This document shows positions 17,919 through 30,131 of a stretch of 64,000 nt of DNA, in pieces. The stretch spans positions 1 through 64,000 of the forward strand of contig JAAYBV010000008.1 of the NCBI GenBank assembly GCA_012744475.1, given 5' to 3'. A program made the position numbers and the translations under genes. Position 1 is the stretch's first letter. Each line of letters begins with the position of its first letter. The notes beneath the pieces were generated by a model. It did no database searches, was not told where the DNA came from, and worked only from the letters and a program-made list of their open reading frames with translations. This DNA is from Phycisphaerae bacterium. Its GTDB lineage: Bacteria > Planctomycetota > Phycisphaerae > Sedimentisphaerales > Anaerobacaceae.

Positions 17919-20579
17919 ATGGCGTGCTCATATCGGTTTGGCGTCCTCCTGCAACCTCTCTGCGGATGGCCTCTGGCATCACCTGCCGTGCGTCGAACGA
18001 TCCTCGTCTTTGCTCTGTCTGCGCTGGCCCTGGAGCTGCCGGCAGCCTCTGGACAAGTGTCGAATCGCGTGACGGTCGATGCGAACTATCCGGGCGGCAA
18101 TATCGTGGTCGAGCGGATGGAGGGGGATACCATTTTCCTTCGGCCCGACCTACGCGAAACGCAGGGCTGGTGGTTTTACTGGAACTTCCGCGTCGCAGGG
18201 GCGCAGGGTCGGACGCTGACGTTTCGGTTCAGCGGCGAGAACCCAATCGGTGTTCGAGGTCCGGCGGTCAGCACTGATTCAGGCCGGACGTGGTCATGGC
18301 TCGGAACCGACGCTGTGAAGGCCAGTTCGTTCGCATACGCGTTCCCACGGGATGCCGCCGACGTGCGGTTCTGCTTCACGATACCTTACGTCGAAGCCAA
18401 CCTGAAGGAGTTTCTGGCGAGCTTTGCCAATCACGCGAGCCTTCGCGTCGACGAGCTTTGCCAAACGCAGGCCGGACGGTCGGTCGAGAGGATTCATGCC
18501 GGGCAGCTCGACGGCGATCCGCGGTTTAGAGTCCTGCTGGCCGCCCGACACCACGCCTGCGAATCGACAGCCAGCTTCGTTCTGGAAGGCGTGCTCGACA
18601 TCGTCCTGTCCGACAGCGACGACGGTCAGTGGTTCCGGCGGAACGTCGAGGTCATGGCGATTCCGTTTGTAGACAAAGATGGCGTCGAAGCGGGCGACCA
18701 GGGCAAGAACCGCAATGGCCGCGACCACAACCGCGACTACATCGGTCCCAGCGTCTACTCATCGGTCGCCGCGCTGCGGACCTTCGTGCCGAACTGGTCC
18801 AATGGCAAGCTTTGCGCGGCGTTCGATCTGCACTGTCCTCACATCAGGGGCGAGTACAACGAGGTGATCTACATCCCGGGGCATTCCGACGAACGCATGT
18901 GGCAGGAGCAGCGGCAGTTTGGGCGGCTGCTCGAAGAGGTCCAGCGCGGTCCGCTGGTCTATCGCGTCTCCGACAACCTGCCATTCGGCAAAGAGTGGAA
19001 CAAGTCGGACAGCTTCAGCGCGGGGCGGAGTTTCAGCCGATGGGCGGCGGACATCGAGGGTCTGCGGCTCTCGGCAACGTTCGAGATCCCGTATGCCAAC
19101 GCTGGAGGTCAGCCGGTGACCGCCGAGAGCGCCCGCACGTTCGGCCGAAGCCTTGCCAGGGCGATCCGCGTCTACCTCGAACGCCTCGACGAGCCGAAGC
19201 GGGAAGGGGGCGCATCGGCGGCTCGGCCGGTGCAGGTCGGTGGGGTCCTTCCCCAGATGACGGTGATGGCCCATGGGCTGGGCAGCAACTCGGAAGCAGG
19301 CATTGGCGCGCTGATTCCGTGGGCGGACAAGCTGTGGGCGGTGGGCTATGTCGCGCATATTCGAGGCCAGGGAATCGGCCTCTATGAGATCAGCGACAAC
19401 ATGACGATGCGGCGTCACCCGGCTTCGGTGTCGCTGACCGGCACCTTCGCCAACCGGTTCGCGCACTGGCCCAGCGGGCAGGCGTTCATCGGGCCGTACG
19501 CGATCGATATCGACGGCAACGTCCGCACGATTGAGGGGCTCAAGAATTACCGGCTGTGCGCCACGTGCGAGCATCTGAAGGAACCGCAGAACAAGGTCTA
19601 TTTCCTGGGCATGGAAGGGGGCTTCTGGGAGGTGGATGTCCGCAGCCTCGAAGTGACGCACCTGTTCGACCTGCGCAAGGAGTTGGAGATTGCCGGGGCC
19701 AAAGAGCACTTCAAGAGCGCCTTCACGGCCCAGAACCGTGTCGTAGTCGCCAATAACACGTACGACGAGCAGGAATTCCTGGAGCGTCGCCGGGCCGGGC
19801 GCCTGGGCCAGTGGGACGGCGAGAAATGGACCATCATCGAGCGCAACCCCTTCGTCGAAGTCCACGCCAGCGCCGGCGACAGTTCTTATGGCGGAAACAC
19901 GCTCTACGCAACGGGCTGGACGCGGTCGAGCGTCGTGCTGCGTGTCCTGGTCAACGGCACGTGGCAGCGATATCTGCTGCCGAAGTCCAGCCATAGTTGG
20001 GATCATGCCTGGAATACCGAGTGGACGCGAATTCGTCACGCGGTGACCGAACGCTTGCTGATGGACGTGCATGGGATGTTCTATGAATTGCCGGCGCTCG
20101 CCTATGGCGGCCACATCTGGGGCATCCGGCCGATCTGCTCGCACCTGCGGGTGGTCCCGGATTTCTGCCACTGGCGCGGGCTGTTTGTGATGGCTTCGGA
20201 TCAGATCGATCACGATCAGGGCCAGCCGCAATCCGGCCTGTGGTTCGGCGACCTCGATGACCTGTGGCAGATGGGCAAACCGACCGGTTGGGGCGGGCCC
20301 TGGTGGGATACGCCAGTGCAGGCACAGGAGGTCTCGGACCCCTTCCTCATGACCGGTTTCGACAAGAAGGTGGTGCACCTGGCCCACGACAACGAGGAGA
20401 ACGTGACGTTCGACTTGGAGGTGGACTTCCTCGGCGACGGCAGTTGGCACCGGTACCAGGTCTTCCGCTTCCGCAAGGGCTACCGACACCACGAGTTTCC
20501 CGATGGCTATTCCGCCCACTGGGTCCGGGTGCGGGTGGACCGCGCCTGCAAGGCCACCGTGCATTTCACGTATAACTGA
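17919..20579 (+). CDS. Exported M14-type zinc carboxypeptidase fused to a large C-terminal propeller-like region
   Basis: GGAAGGGAATCAA before the ATG sets the start, giving 886 residues with a signal peptide. The N-terminal ~430 residues carry the M14 catalytic set: zinc ligands His212 and Glu215 in RHHACES, third ligand His305 in DLHCPH, catalytic Glu389 in ATFEIPYA, and NRNGRDHNRDY between them. From about residue 445 a second region of ~440 residues begins PQMTVMAHGLGSNSEAGIG and runs as strand-rich repeats to the end. It resembles a conserved planctomycetal propeller-like module I cannot name. M14 enzymes remove C-terminal residues from peptides or cut murein peptides. The peptidase call is firm; the C-terminal role is unknown. 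Confidence 0.85.
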   Translation: MACSYRFGVLLQPLCGWPLASPAVRRTILVFALSALALELPAASGQVSNRVTVDANYPGGNIVVERMEGDTIFLRPDLRETQGWWFYWNFRVAGAQGRTLTFRFSGENPIGVRGPAVSTDSGRTWSWLGTDAVKASSFAYAFPRDAADVRFCFTIPYVEANLKEFLASFANHASLRVDELCQTQAGRSVERIHAGQLDGDPRFRVLLAARHHACESTASFVLEGVLDIVLSDSDDGQWFRRNVEVMAIPFVDKDGVEAGDQGKNRNGRDHNRDYIGPSVYSSVAALRTFVPNWSNGKLCAAFDLHCPHIRGEYNEVIYIPGHSDERMWQEQRQFGRLLEEVQRGPLVYRVSDNLPFGKEWNKSDSFSAGRSFSRWAADIEGLRLSATFEIPYANAGGQPVTAESARTFGRSLARAIRVYLERLDEPKREGGASAARPVQVGGVLPQMTVMAHGLGSNSEAGIGALIPWADKLWAVGYVAHIRGQGIGLYEISDNMTMRRHPASVSLTGTFANRFAHWPSGQAFIGPYAIDIDGNVRTIEGLKNYRLCATCEHLKEPQNKVYFLGMEGGFWEVDVRSLEVTHLFDLRKELEIAGAKEHFKSAFTAQNRVVVANNTYDEQEFLERRRAGRLGQWDGEKWTIIERNPFVEVHASAGDSSYGGNTLYATGWTRSSVVLRVLVNGTWQRYLLPKSSHSWDHAWNTEWTRIRHAVTERLLMDVHGMFYELPALAYGGHIWGIRPICSHLRVVPDFCHWRGLFVMASDQIDHDQGQPQSGLWFGDLDDLWQMGKPTGWGGPWWDTPVQAQEVSDPFLMTGFDKKVVHLAHDNEENVTFDLEVDFLGDGSWHRYQVFRFRKGYRHHEFPDGYSAHWVRVRVDRACKATVHFTYN

Positions 20580-20649
20580 GCGACGCCCGCAGCCTGGGGC
20601 GAACTGAGAATTGGTTCTTGCCAATCGAGGCGGTTTGAGGAGACACAAA

Positions 20650-22179
20650 ATGGGACGAGCGGATAGAAGGCACGGCGGGGCCGCACGGTCTGCGGCGCTG
20701 GTCGTGGTGCTGTCGATGGCATGCGCGGGCATCGCGCAGGACCTGGCGGAGTTCGAGTCCCGCGTGACGCAGTTCACGCTGGACAACGGGCTGCGCTTCA
20801 TCGTGCTTCAGCGCCACGAGGCCCCCGTGGTGACGTGCTACACGCACGCCAACGTCGGGGCGGTCGACGAGGTCACCGGCATCACGGGCCTGGCACACAT
20901 CTTCGAGCACATGGCCTTCAAGGGCACGCGAACGATCGGGACGAAAGACTACGAGGCCGAGGCCATAGCGCTCGCGAAGATCGACGCGGCGTTCGAGGCG
21001 ATCAAGGCCGAGAAGGCCAAGCTCGGTGCGGTCGACGAACAGCGACTGGCCCAGCTCCGCCGGGAGTTTCAGGAGGCCCAGCAGGAGGCCCAGCAGTACC
21101 TCGTCCACGATGAATTCGATGAGATCCTCAAGCAGGCGGGCGGCGTGGGACTCAACGCGGGAACCAGCTCCGACTACACCGTCTACTTCGTGAGCCTGCC
21201 TTCGAACAAGCTCGAACTGTGGATGCTGCTGGAATCGGACCGCTTTCTCAATCCGGTCCTGCGCGAGTTCTACAAGGAGAAGAACGTGGTGATGGAGGAG
21301 CGTCGGCTTCGGACGGAGACACAGCCGGTCGGCAAGCTTCTCGAGGAGTTTCTTGCGGTCGCCTACAAGGCGCACCCCTATGGCGAGCCCGTCATCGGGC
21401 ACATGAGCGACGTCGAGGCCATTACCCGTGCGGAAGCTGAAGCGTTCTTCCGGACGCACTATGGTCCGAGCAACCTGACGATGGCCGTCGTCGGCGACGT
21501 CGATCCGGCCCGCGTCCAGACGCTGGCCCAGGAGTATTTCGGGCGGATTCCGTACCGCCCGGCGGCCGAGCCGGTCGAGACCGTCGAGCCGCCGCAGCCC
21601 GGCGAACGCCGCGTCGTCGTCGAGGACCCGGCTCAGCCGTTCGTGCTGATCGGTTACCATAAGCCGAGTATCAATCACGAAGACAACGCCGTGTTCGACG
21701 CCATTACGGACATCATGGGCAGCGGACGCACGTCGCGGTTATATCGCCGTCTCGTCCGGGACCAGAAGATCGCGATGGCGACGTCCGGCTTCCAGGGCAT
21801 GCCGGGGCAGAAGTATCCGGGACTGTTCCTGTTCTACGCGATGCCGGCCCGGGGCCACACGAACCAGGAGTGCGAACAGGCGATCTACGCAGAGATCGAG
21901 CGTCTCCGGAGCGAGCCGGTCACCGCGCAGGAGCTTGAAAAGGCCAAGACGCGGGCCCGCGCCGCCCTGATTCGACAACTCGATTCCAACTCGGGTCTGG
22001 CCGAACTGCTGACCTTCTATGAGGTTCTGACGGGCGACTGGCGGAATCTGTTCAAGCAGCTCGAACAGATCGACCGTGTCACGGCCGAGGACGTCCAGCG
22101 GGTCGCCCGGACGTATTTCACGACGAAGAACCGGACGGTTGGCATCATCGAGACGACCATCAGTGAGAGCGAATCCTGA
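20650..22179 (+). CDS. M16-family metallopeptidase, catalytic subunit type
   Basis: GAGGAG seven bases upstream favours the ATG of MGRADRRHGG, giving 509 residues with a signal peptide ending near AGIAQD. The inverted zinc motif HIFEH (His83, Glu86, His87) is intact in GLAHIFEHMAFKG. A charged helical insert (about residues 110-155) separates it from the downstream NVVMEERRLRTE region. M16 enzymes degrade small peptides, often as a pair of related chains. The next gene, 14 bases downstream, encodes a second M16 chain without the zinc motif, so an active/inactive heterodimer is likely in the periplasm. Confidence 0.88.
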   Translation: MGRADRRHGGAARSAALVVVLSMACAGIAQDLAEFESRVTQFTLDNGLRFIVLQRHEAPVVTCYTHANVGAVDEVTGITGLAHIFEHMAFKGTRTIGTKDYEAEAIALAKIDAAFEAIKAEKAKLGAVDEQRLAQLRREFQEAQQEAQQYLVHDEFDEILKQAGGVGLNAGTSSDYTVYFVSLPSNKLELWMLLESDRFLNPVLREFYKEKNVVMEERRLRTETQPVGKLLEEFLAVAYKAHPYGEPVIGHMSDVEAITRAEAEAFFRTHYGPSNLTMAVVGDVDPARVQTLAQEYFGRIPYRPAAEPVETVEPPQPGERRVVVEDPAQPFVLIGYHKPSINHEDNAVFDAITDIMGSGRTSRLYRRLVRDQKIAMATSGFQGMPGQKYPGLFLFYAMPARGHTNQECEQAIYAEIERLRSEPVTAQELEKAKTRARAALIRQLDSNSGLAELLTFYEVLTGDWRNLFKQLEQIDRVTAEDVQRVARTYFTTKNRTVGIIETTISESES

Positions 22180-22193
22180 AAGGCGGGCGGGAA

Positions 22194-23648
22194 ATGAAGA
22201 GCGAGCGAATACACCATCTGATGCTGAGCCTGTGTCTTCTTGCGGTCGTCGGTCTGGCGGCGCCGGTTCTTGCGACGGAGCGGACGCCCGACCACAGGCG
22301 CCTCAACTACCCCAGGCTGAATGACGTTGTCGTGCCCGAGGTGCAGCGCGTGACTCTGGCCAACGGGATGCGGCTGCTTATATTGGAGGACCATGAGCTG
22401 CCGCTGATCTACGTTTCGAGTCGAATCCGCGTGGGCTCTGTCTACGAGCCCCCCGACAAGGTGGGCCTGGCCGACATCACTGGCGAGGTCATGCGCACCG
22501 GCGGAACGACCAGCAGGACCGGAGATGAGCTGGACGACGAGCTGGAGCAGATTGCGGCCTCCGTCGAGACGAGCATCGGACAGGATGCCGGGTATGCTTC
22601 CGTCTCTGCGCTCAAGGGGGACATCGACAAGGCCCTGGCCATCCTGGCGGACGTGCTGATGCATCCGGCGTTCCGCGACGACAAGATCGAGCTGGCCAAG
22701 ATGCAGCATCGCAGCAGTATTGCCAGGCGGAACGACTCGCCGCGTTCCATCGCGTCGCGGGAGTTCGACAAGCTCATTTACGGTCCCGCCAGCGTGTACG
22801 CCAGGCACACCGAGTATGCGACCATCGACAACATCACCCGGGGCGATCTGGCGGCGTTTCACAAGCGGTTCTTCGGACCGAACAACATGATGCTGGCGGT
22901 CTGGGGCGACTTCGACACGCGGGAGATGGTTGCCAGGATCGAGAAGGCCTTCGAAGGATGGGAGAAGATCGATCTGTATCTGCCCGCCAAACCCGAGGTG
23001 GATTACGCCTGGCGCTCCACAGTGAACCTGGTGTCGCGGCCCGACCTGAACCAGTCGAATATCTATTTGGGCCATATCGCCGGACTTATGAGCGATCCGG
23101 ACTACGCGGCCCTGACCGTGATGAACCAGGTCCTGGGCGGCGGCTTCACCGGCCGGTTGTTCAAGAACGTGCGCTCGCGGCAAGGTCTGGCCTATTCCGT
23201 CTTCGGGACGTATTCTTCTCGCTACGATCGTCCCGGAGTCCTCTCCATGGGCTGCCAGACGAAGTCGGAGAGCACCGTCCATGCGATCGAGGCGATTGTC
23301 GCGGAGGCCAGGAAGATGACCACCGAAGAGGTTACGGATGAGGAGCTGGAGCTGGCCAAGGACAGCTATCTCAATTCCTTCGTGTTCAACTTTGACAGCA
23401 CCGCGGAGATCATCAGTCGCCTGATGACCTACGATTACTACGGCTACCCGCCCGACTTCCTCCAGAAGACTAAGGAAAGCATCGAGAAGGTCACCAAGGC
23501 CGATGTCCTGCGGGCCGCGCGGGCGCATCTGAGGCCCGACGCCATGCAGATTCTTGTCGTGGGGCGTCCCGAGGATTTCGACCGGCCGCTTTCGACGCTG
23601 GGCGAAGTCCGCTCGATCGACGTCACCATCCCGACGCCGGGCAAGTGA
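22194..23648 (+). CDS. M16-family protein lacking the zinc motif (partner subunit)
   Basis: The protein has 484 residues with a signal peptide (MLSLCLLAVVGLAAPVLATE). The M16 fold is clear from VTLANGMRLLILEDHELP, NNMMLAVWGDFDTREMVARI and RSRQGLAYSVFGTY. Where the catalytic chain has HxxEH this one reads GLADITGEVMRTGG, so the zinc ligands are absent. This matches the non-catalytic partner known from bacterial M16 pairs and mitochondrial processing peptidase. It follows the catalytic gene after 14 bases and is followed closely by a sulfatase gene. Confidence 0.85.
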   Translation: MKSERIHHLMLSLCLLAVVGLAAPVLATERTPDHRRLNYPRLNDVVVPEVQRVTLANGMRLLILEDHELPLIYVSSRIRVGSVYEPPDKVGLADITGEVMRTGGTTSRTGDELDDELEQIAASVETSIGQDAGYASVSALKGDIDKALAILADVLMHPAFRDDKIELAKMQHRSSIARRNDSPRSIASREFDKLIYGPASVYARHTEYATIDNITRGDLAAFHKRFFGPNNMMLAVWGDFDTREMVARIEKAFEGWEKIDLYLPAKPEVDYAWRSTVNLVSRPDLNQSNIYLGHIAGLMSDPDYAALTVMNQVLGGGFTGRLFKNVRSRQGLAYSVFGTYSSRYDRPGVLSMGCQTKSESTVHAIEAIVAEARKMTTEEVTDEELELAKDSYLNSFVFNFDSTAEIISRLMTYDYYGYPPDFLQKTKESIEKVTKADVLRAARAHLRPDAMQILVVGRPEDFDRPLSTLGEVRSIDVTIPTPGK

Positions 23649-23683
23649 GTTCGAAACCGTCTTTTCATCGAGGGACTTGTCTG

Positions 23684-25144
23684 ATGGAGCAACGGAAGAT
23701 GGCCGAGCGAAACAGACAGAACTGGACGCGACGCAGTTTTCTCAAGGCCACAGGGTTTGTCGCCGCCTCCGGACTGCTGGGCGGTTGCGCGAGCCGACCG
23801 AAGCGGCTGGCCGGGCCGGGACAACCCAACATCATCTTCATCCTGGCCGACGATCTCGGGTACGGCGACCTCGGTTGCTACGGGCAGCAGAAGATCCGGA
23901 CTCCCAACATCGACCGCATGGCTGCCGAGGGTATGCTCTTCACCGATTGCTACGCCGGCAGCACCGTCTGTGCGCCGTCCCGTTGTTCGCTGATGACGGG
24001 TCTGCACACCGGGCATGCGCATGTGCGGGGCAACAAAGAGGCCAAGCCGATGGGGCAGTTGCCTCTGCCCCCGGATGCGGTGACCGTTCCCAAGCTGCTC
24101 AAGAGTCGCGGCTACGTGACGGGCCTGATCGGCAAGTGGGGTCTGGGCGGGCCCGGCAGCAGCGGCGCGCCCAACAATCAAGGGTTCGACTACTCCTTTG
24201 GATACCTCTGCCAGAGGCACGCGCACAATTATTACCCCGAATTCCTCTTCCGCAACGACGAGCGCGTGCCGCTGGCGAACAAGGTTGCGGGCGACCGGAC
24301 GGACGGTGCAGGTGTGGCCACCGAGAAGGTCCAGTACTCTCATGACCTGTTCGCGGAAGAGGCGCTGCAATTCATCGAGCAGAACCGCCAGTTGCCGTTC
24401 TTCCTGTACCTGGCCCTGACGATTCCGCACGCCAATAATGAGGCGGGCCAGCAGGGGATGGAGGTTCCTTCGTACGGGCCTTACGCAGGCGAGGACTGGC
24501 CCGAGCCGCAGAAGGGCCGTGCCGCGATGATCACGCGGATGGATGGCGACGTCGGACGCCTCCTGGACAAGCTCAAGGCCCTTGGCATCGACGAGGAAAC
24601 GCTGGTGCTGTTCTCCAGCGACAACGGTCCGCACAAGGAAGGCGGCGCCGATTCCGCGTTCTTCGACAGCAACGGGCCCTTGCGAGGCATCAAACGCGAC
24701 CTGTATGAAGGGGGCGTCCGCGTGCCGCTGATCGCCCGCTGGCCGGGCAGGATTGCCGCTGGCTCGGGCACGGACCACGTCTGCGCGTTCTGGGATTTCC
24801 TGCCGACCTGCTGCGATCTGGCCGGCGCGGTGCCGCCGGACGATACCGATGGGTTCTCGATCCTCCCCACGCTCTTGGGCAAGCCCGGTCAGCAGCGGAG
24901 GCACCGTTATCTGTACTGGGAATTCCACGAACAGGGCAAGAAGCAAGCGGTCCGCATGGGCGACTGGAAGGGCGTCCGTCTAAACGTGGCGAACGATCCC
25001 GACGGGCCGATCGAACTGTATGACCTGCGAACGGACCTCGGGGAGACGACGAACCTGGCCGACGAGTATCCCGAGACTGTGACGCAGATCGCCTCCCTGA
25101 TGAAGGCGGCGCGCAGGCCGTCCGAGGCCTGGCCTTTCCCATAG
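23684..25144 (+). CDS. Tat-exported arylsulfatase-family sulfatase
   Basis: From the ATG at 23684 (GAGGG upstream) the protein has 486 residues; an upstream GTG overlaps the M16 stop and is less likely. The signal TRRSFLKATGFVAASGLLGGC combines a twin-arginine motif with a lipobox-like cysteine. The alkaline-phosphatase-superfamily start PNIIFILADDLGYGDLGCYG supplies metal ligands. Cys96 in VCAPSRCSLMTG is the CxPSR residue converted to formylglycine. In anaerobes that conversion needs anSME, which is not in this window. It would remove sulfate esters from sulfated polysaccharides or smaller sulfated molecules; the substrate is not readable. Confidence 0.9.
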   Translation: MEQRKMAERNRQNWTRRSFLKATGFVAASGLLGGCASRPKRLAGPGQPNIIFILADDLGYGDLGCYGQQKIRTPNIDRMAAEGMLFTDCYAGSTVCAPSRCSLMTGLHTGHAHVRGNKEAKPMGQLPLPPDAVTVPKLLKSRGYVTGLIGKWGLGGPGSSGAPNNQGFDYSFGYLCQRHAHNYYPEFLFRNDERVPLANKVAGDRTDGAGVATEKVQYSHDLFAEEALQFIEQNRQLPFFLYLALTIPHANNEAGQQGMEVPSYGPYAGEDWPEPQKGRAAMITRMDGDVGRLLDKLKALGIDEETLVLFSSDNGPHKEGGADSAFFDSNGPLRGIKRDLYEGGVRVPLIARWPGRIAAGSGTDHVCAFWDFLPTCCDLAGAVPPDDTDGFSILPTLLGKPGQQRRHRYLYWEFHEQGKKQAVRMGDWKGVRLNVANDPDGPIELYDLRTDLGETTNLADEYPETVTQIASLMKAARRPSEAWPFP

Positions 25145-25220
25145 CAGGCTCGACGTGCCCCGGGACGGCCGAACCTCGTTTCCGGTGCGAAATCCGAAGG
25201 GCAAAATCCACTTTTCCTCG

Positions 25221-25249
25221 TTGACAGGGTCGGGGGGCTGTTATACACT
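25221..25249 (+). promoter_or_regulatory. Sigma-70-type promoter for ppdK
   Basis: A perfect -35 TTGACA and a -10 TACACT are separated by 17 bases, about 130 bases upstream of the ppdK ATG. An overlapping TATACA is an alternative -10. No competing motif is visible between the sulfatase stop and ppdK. Confidence 0.6.
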
Positions 25250-25380
25250 GACCGCCTTTATCTGCCCGGCAGGAAATCCCGATCTCGTTGTCGGGGTCGG
25301 GCTACAGTGAAATTCGCGGAGCCGATCCGAAACAACAATGCTCTCGCACTGATGACACGAGCAAGAAGGAGAAAGCAAGC

Positions 25381-28092
<2,712 letters not shown>

Positions 28093-28099
28093 GACGGCA

Positions 28100-28127
28100 T
28101 TGACAGACGCCGTTTGGGCGGTACAAT
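28100..28127 (+). promoter_or_regulatory. Sigma-70-type promoter for tRNA-His
   Basis: TTGACA and TACAAT are separated by 16 bases, starting 8 bases after the ppdK stop codon. The predicted transcript start at about 28134 lies 35 bases before the tRNA. It is among the closest consensus matches in the window, which fits a stable-RNA gene. Confidence 0.7.
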
Positions 28128-28131
28128 GCAG

Positions 28132-28164
28132 GGTGCGTCGGGTCTCCCCGGCGCACCTTGTTTT
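28132..28164 (+). terminator. Terminator-like hairpin between ppdK and tRNA-His
   Basis: An 11-bp stem (GGTGCGTCGGG with CCCGGCGCACC, one G-T pair) and a TCTC loop are followed by TTGTTTT. As a terminator it would end ppdK transcripts. It also lies at the very start of the predicted tRNA-His primary transcript, downstream of that promoter, so it could reduce tRNA transcription or be removed during 5' processing. Confidence 0.6.
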
Positions 28165-28168
28165 CGTG

Positions 28169-28242
28169 GTGAGAGTAGCTCAGCTGGATAGAGCACCAGA
28201 TTGTGGTTCTGGGGGTCGCGGGTTCGAATCCCGTCTTTCACC
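28169..28242 (+). tRNA. trnH: tRNA-His (anticodon GTG)
   Basis: A full cloverleaf folds. The acceptor stem is GTGAGAG with CTTTCAC and one G-T pair. The D arm is GCTC/GAGC. The anticodon stem CCAGA/TCTGG holds loop TTGTGGT with anticodon GTG. The T loop is TTCGAAT. A G at 28168 and the discriminator C at 28242 provide the G-1:C73 pair diagnostic of bacterial tRNA-His. CCA is not encoded. Confidence 0.97.
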
Positions 28243-28490
28243 CTTTGCGGGTCTGTGATCCTCTCTAACTGTCCGTCGTGCCGGCGTTTGACGGCTCTGT
28301 TCTCCCCACTTTTCTGCAATGTGGGGGTGGCGGAAGACGTCTTTCGTACAGAATGTGCTTTGTGGCGGCGCCGGGTCCCCATACAATGCACGCAGCGAAT
28401 CGCTGCGGGGGCAGAGGTGGACAGGCGGTTCGCTGCCCGGGATGCGGCTGGCCCGCAACGATGGAAAAACTGTGCGATGGAGGCCAATCT

Positions 28491-30131
28491 GTGACTGCTG
28501 ATTCTCGGAACGACTTGGGGTTGCACCAAGCCGGATATGCCCTCCTTTCAACCTGGATGCTGTGCTTTGTGTTCATCTTCGGTATGGCCGGCGGATGCAG
28601 CCGGGAGCACTACAAGGCGCAGGCGGACAAGGAAGTCTACGAGATCCTCGAAGACAAGTGGCAGGATGACTTCGGGCAGATGGCCAACTACCGGATCAGC
28701 GACGGCGGTCCGAATAACGTGGAGGTCCTCGAAGCGGTCCCGTCCGACCGCGTTTTGAGCCTGGCCGAAGCGGTCGAGATCGCGACGCAGTACAGCCGGG
28801 AATACCAGTCCCAGAAGGAATCGCTCTACCTGGCGGCGCTGGACCTGACGCTGACGCGGCATCGGTACGCGCCGCAATGGCTCGGAACGTTCGACGCCTT
28901 CTATGCGAGAAACAACGAGCGGGAGGACATCACTGCAGGGGCCGAAGGCAGCGTCAACAAGACGTTTCTCCTTGCCAATGGCCTTCGGGTCACCAGCGGT
29001 CTGGCCCTGGACTGGAGCCGGTTCCTGACGGGGGACCCGCAAACCTCGCTGGGTTCCGTGCTCACGTCCACCCTGGCCTTTCCGATCCTCGGCGCCGGCG
29101 CCGGTCTGTCCGAATGGGAGAACCTGACACAGGCCGAGCGCAATGTGTTGTATCGAATCCGTACGTTCAACCGCTACCGTCAGACCTTTGTGGTCTCGGT
29201 CATCAGCGACTACTATCGGGTCTTGCAGCAGCGGGAGGCCGTTCTCATCCAGGAGGCCAGCTACGCCAGGCAGGTGGAATCGACGAACCAGTTGCGCATG
29301 GAGGTCGACGTAGGTCAGCGACCCGCGTACGATTTGGGTGAAGCCGAGCAGCGGCTGCTCACCACCGAGCAGGCGCTGGTTTCGGCGCGCCAGCGTTATG
29401 AACAGACGCTGGACACGTTCAAGGTCCGCCTGGCCTTGCCCACCGACGCCAACGTGACGCTCGATCCGAACGAGTTGACGGCGCTGGCCGACATCGGGAT
29501 CAGCGAGCCGGCGTATACCGAGGTCGAGGCTATGGAGCTGGCCCTGGATCGTCGTCTGGATTTGGCCAACACCCGCGATGGCCTCGACGATGCCCAAAGG
29601 AAGCTGGAGCTGGCAGCCAAAGGGCTGGGCGTTCAATTGAACCTGGTCGGCAGCGCGAACGTCGCCTCGGAACCGGAGACGAAGTTCGCCTCGCTACAAT
29701 TCGACGAGGGCAACTATCGGCTGGGATTGGAGGGCGACCTGCCGCTGGACCGAAAAGCGGAGCGTAATGCGTATCGCGAGGCGCTGATCACGGCCCAGCA
29801 GCGTCAGCGAGGCTATGAAGAGCAGGTGGACGAGATCAAACTCGGCGTCCGCCAGGCGTATCGCGATCTGGCGGAGACGGCCGAGAGCTATCGGATCCAG
29901 CAGATCGGGCTGAACCTGGCCCGGAAGCGCGTGGAGGTCGAGAAGCTGTCGCTCCAGTACGGGCGCGGAACCGTGCGATTGCTGCTCGACTCCGAGGATG
30001 CGCTCGTGCGGGCACAGAATGACGTGCTCAGCGCGCTGGTCGATCACACGATTGCGAAGATGAGCTTCTTTCGAGATATCGGCGTCTTACAGGTCAGACC
30101 GGATGGAATGTGGGAGCATACGGCACCATGA
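28491..30131 (+). CDS. TolC-family outer-membrane efflux lipoprotein
   Basis: GGAGG seven bases before a GTG favours this start; the frame is open further upstream but without a ribosome site. The ~546-residue protein has a lipoprotein signal ending FIFGMAGGC (Cys36). It then shows the helical-hairpin pattern of outer-membrane efflux proteins: LSLAEAVEIATQYSREYQSQ, RLLTTEQALVSARQRYEQ and KRVEVEKLSLQYGRGTVRLLLDSEDAL. It would form the outer-membrane channel of a tripartite exporter. Its stop overlaps the adaptor's ATG (ATGA), so the pair is translationally coupled, followed by ATPase and permease genes. Confidence 0.88.
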   Translation: MTADSRNDLGLHQAGYALLSTWMLCFVFIFGMAGGCSREHYKAQADKEVYEILEDKWQDDFGQMANYRISDGGPNNVEVLEAVPSDRVLSLAEAVEIATQYSREYQSQKESLYLAALDLTLTRHRYAPQWLGTFDAFYARNNEREDITAGAEGSVNKTFLLANGLRVTSGLALDWSRFLTGDPQTSLGSVLTSTLAFPILGAGAGLSEWENLTQAERNVLYRIRTFNRYRQTFVVSVISDYYRVLQQREAVLIQEASYARQVESTNQLRMEVDVGQRPAYDLGEAEQRLLTTEQALVSARQRYEQTLDTFKVRLALPTDANVTLDPNELTALADIGISEPAYTEVEAMELALDRRLDLANTRDGLDDAQRKLELAAKGLGVQLNLVGSANVASEPETKFASLQFDEGNYRLGLEGDLPLDRKAERNAYREALITAQQRQRGYEEQVDEIKLGVRQAYRDLAETAESYRIQQIGLNLARKRVEVEKLSLQYGRGTVRLLLDSEDALVRAQNDVLSALVDHTIAKMSFFRDIGVLQVRPDGMWEHTAP

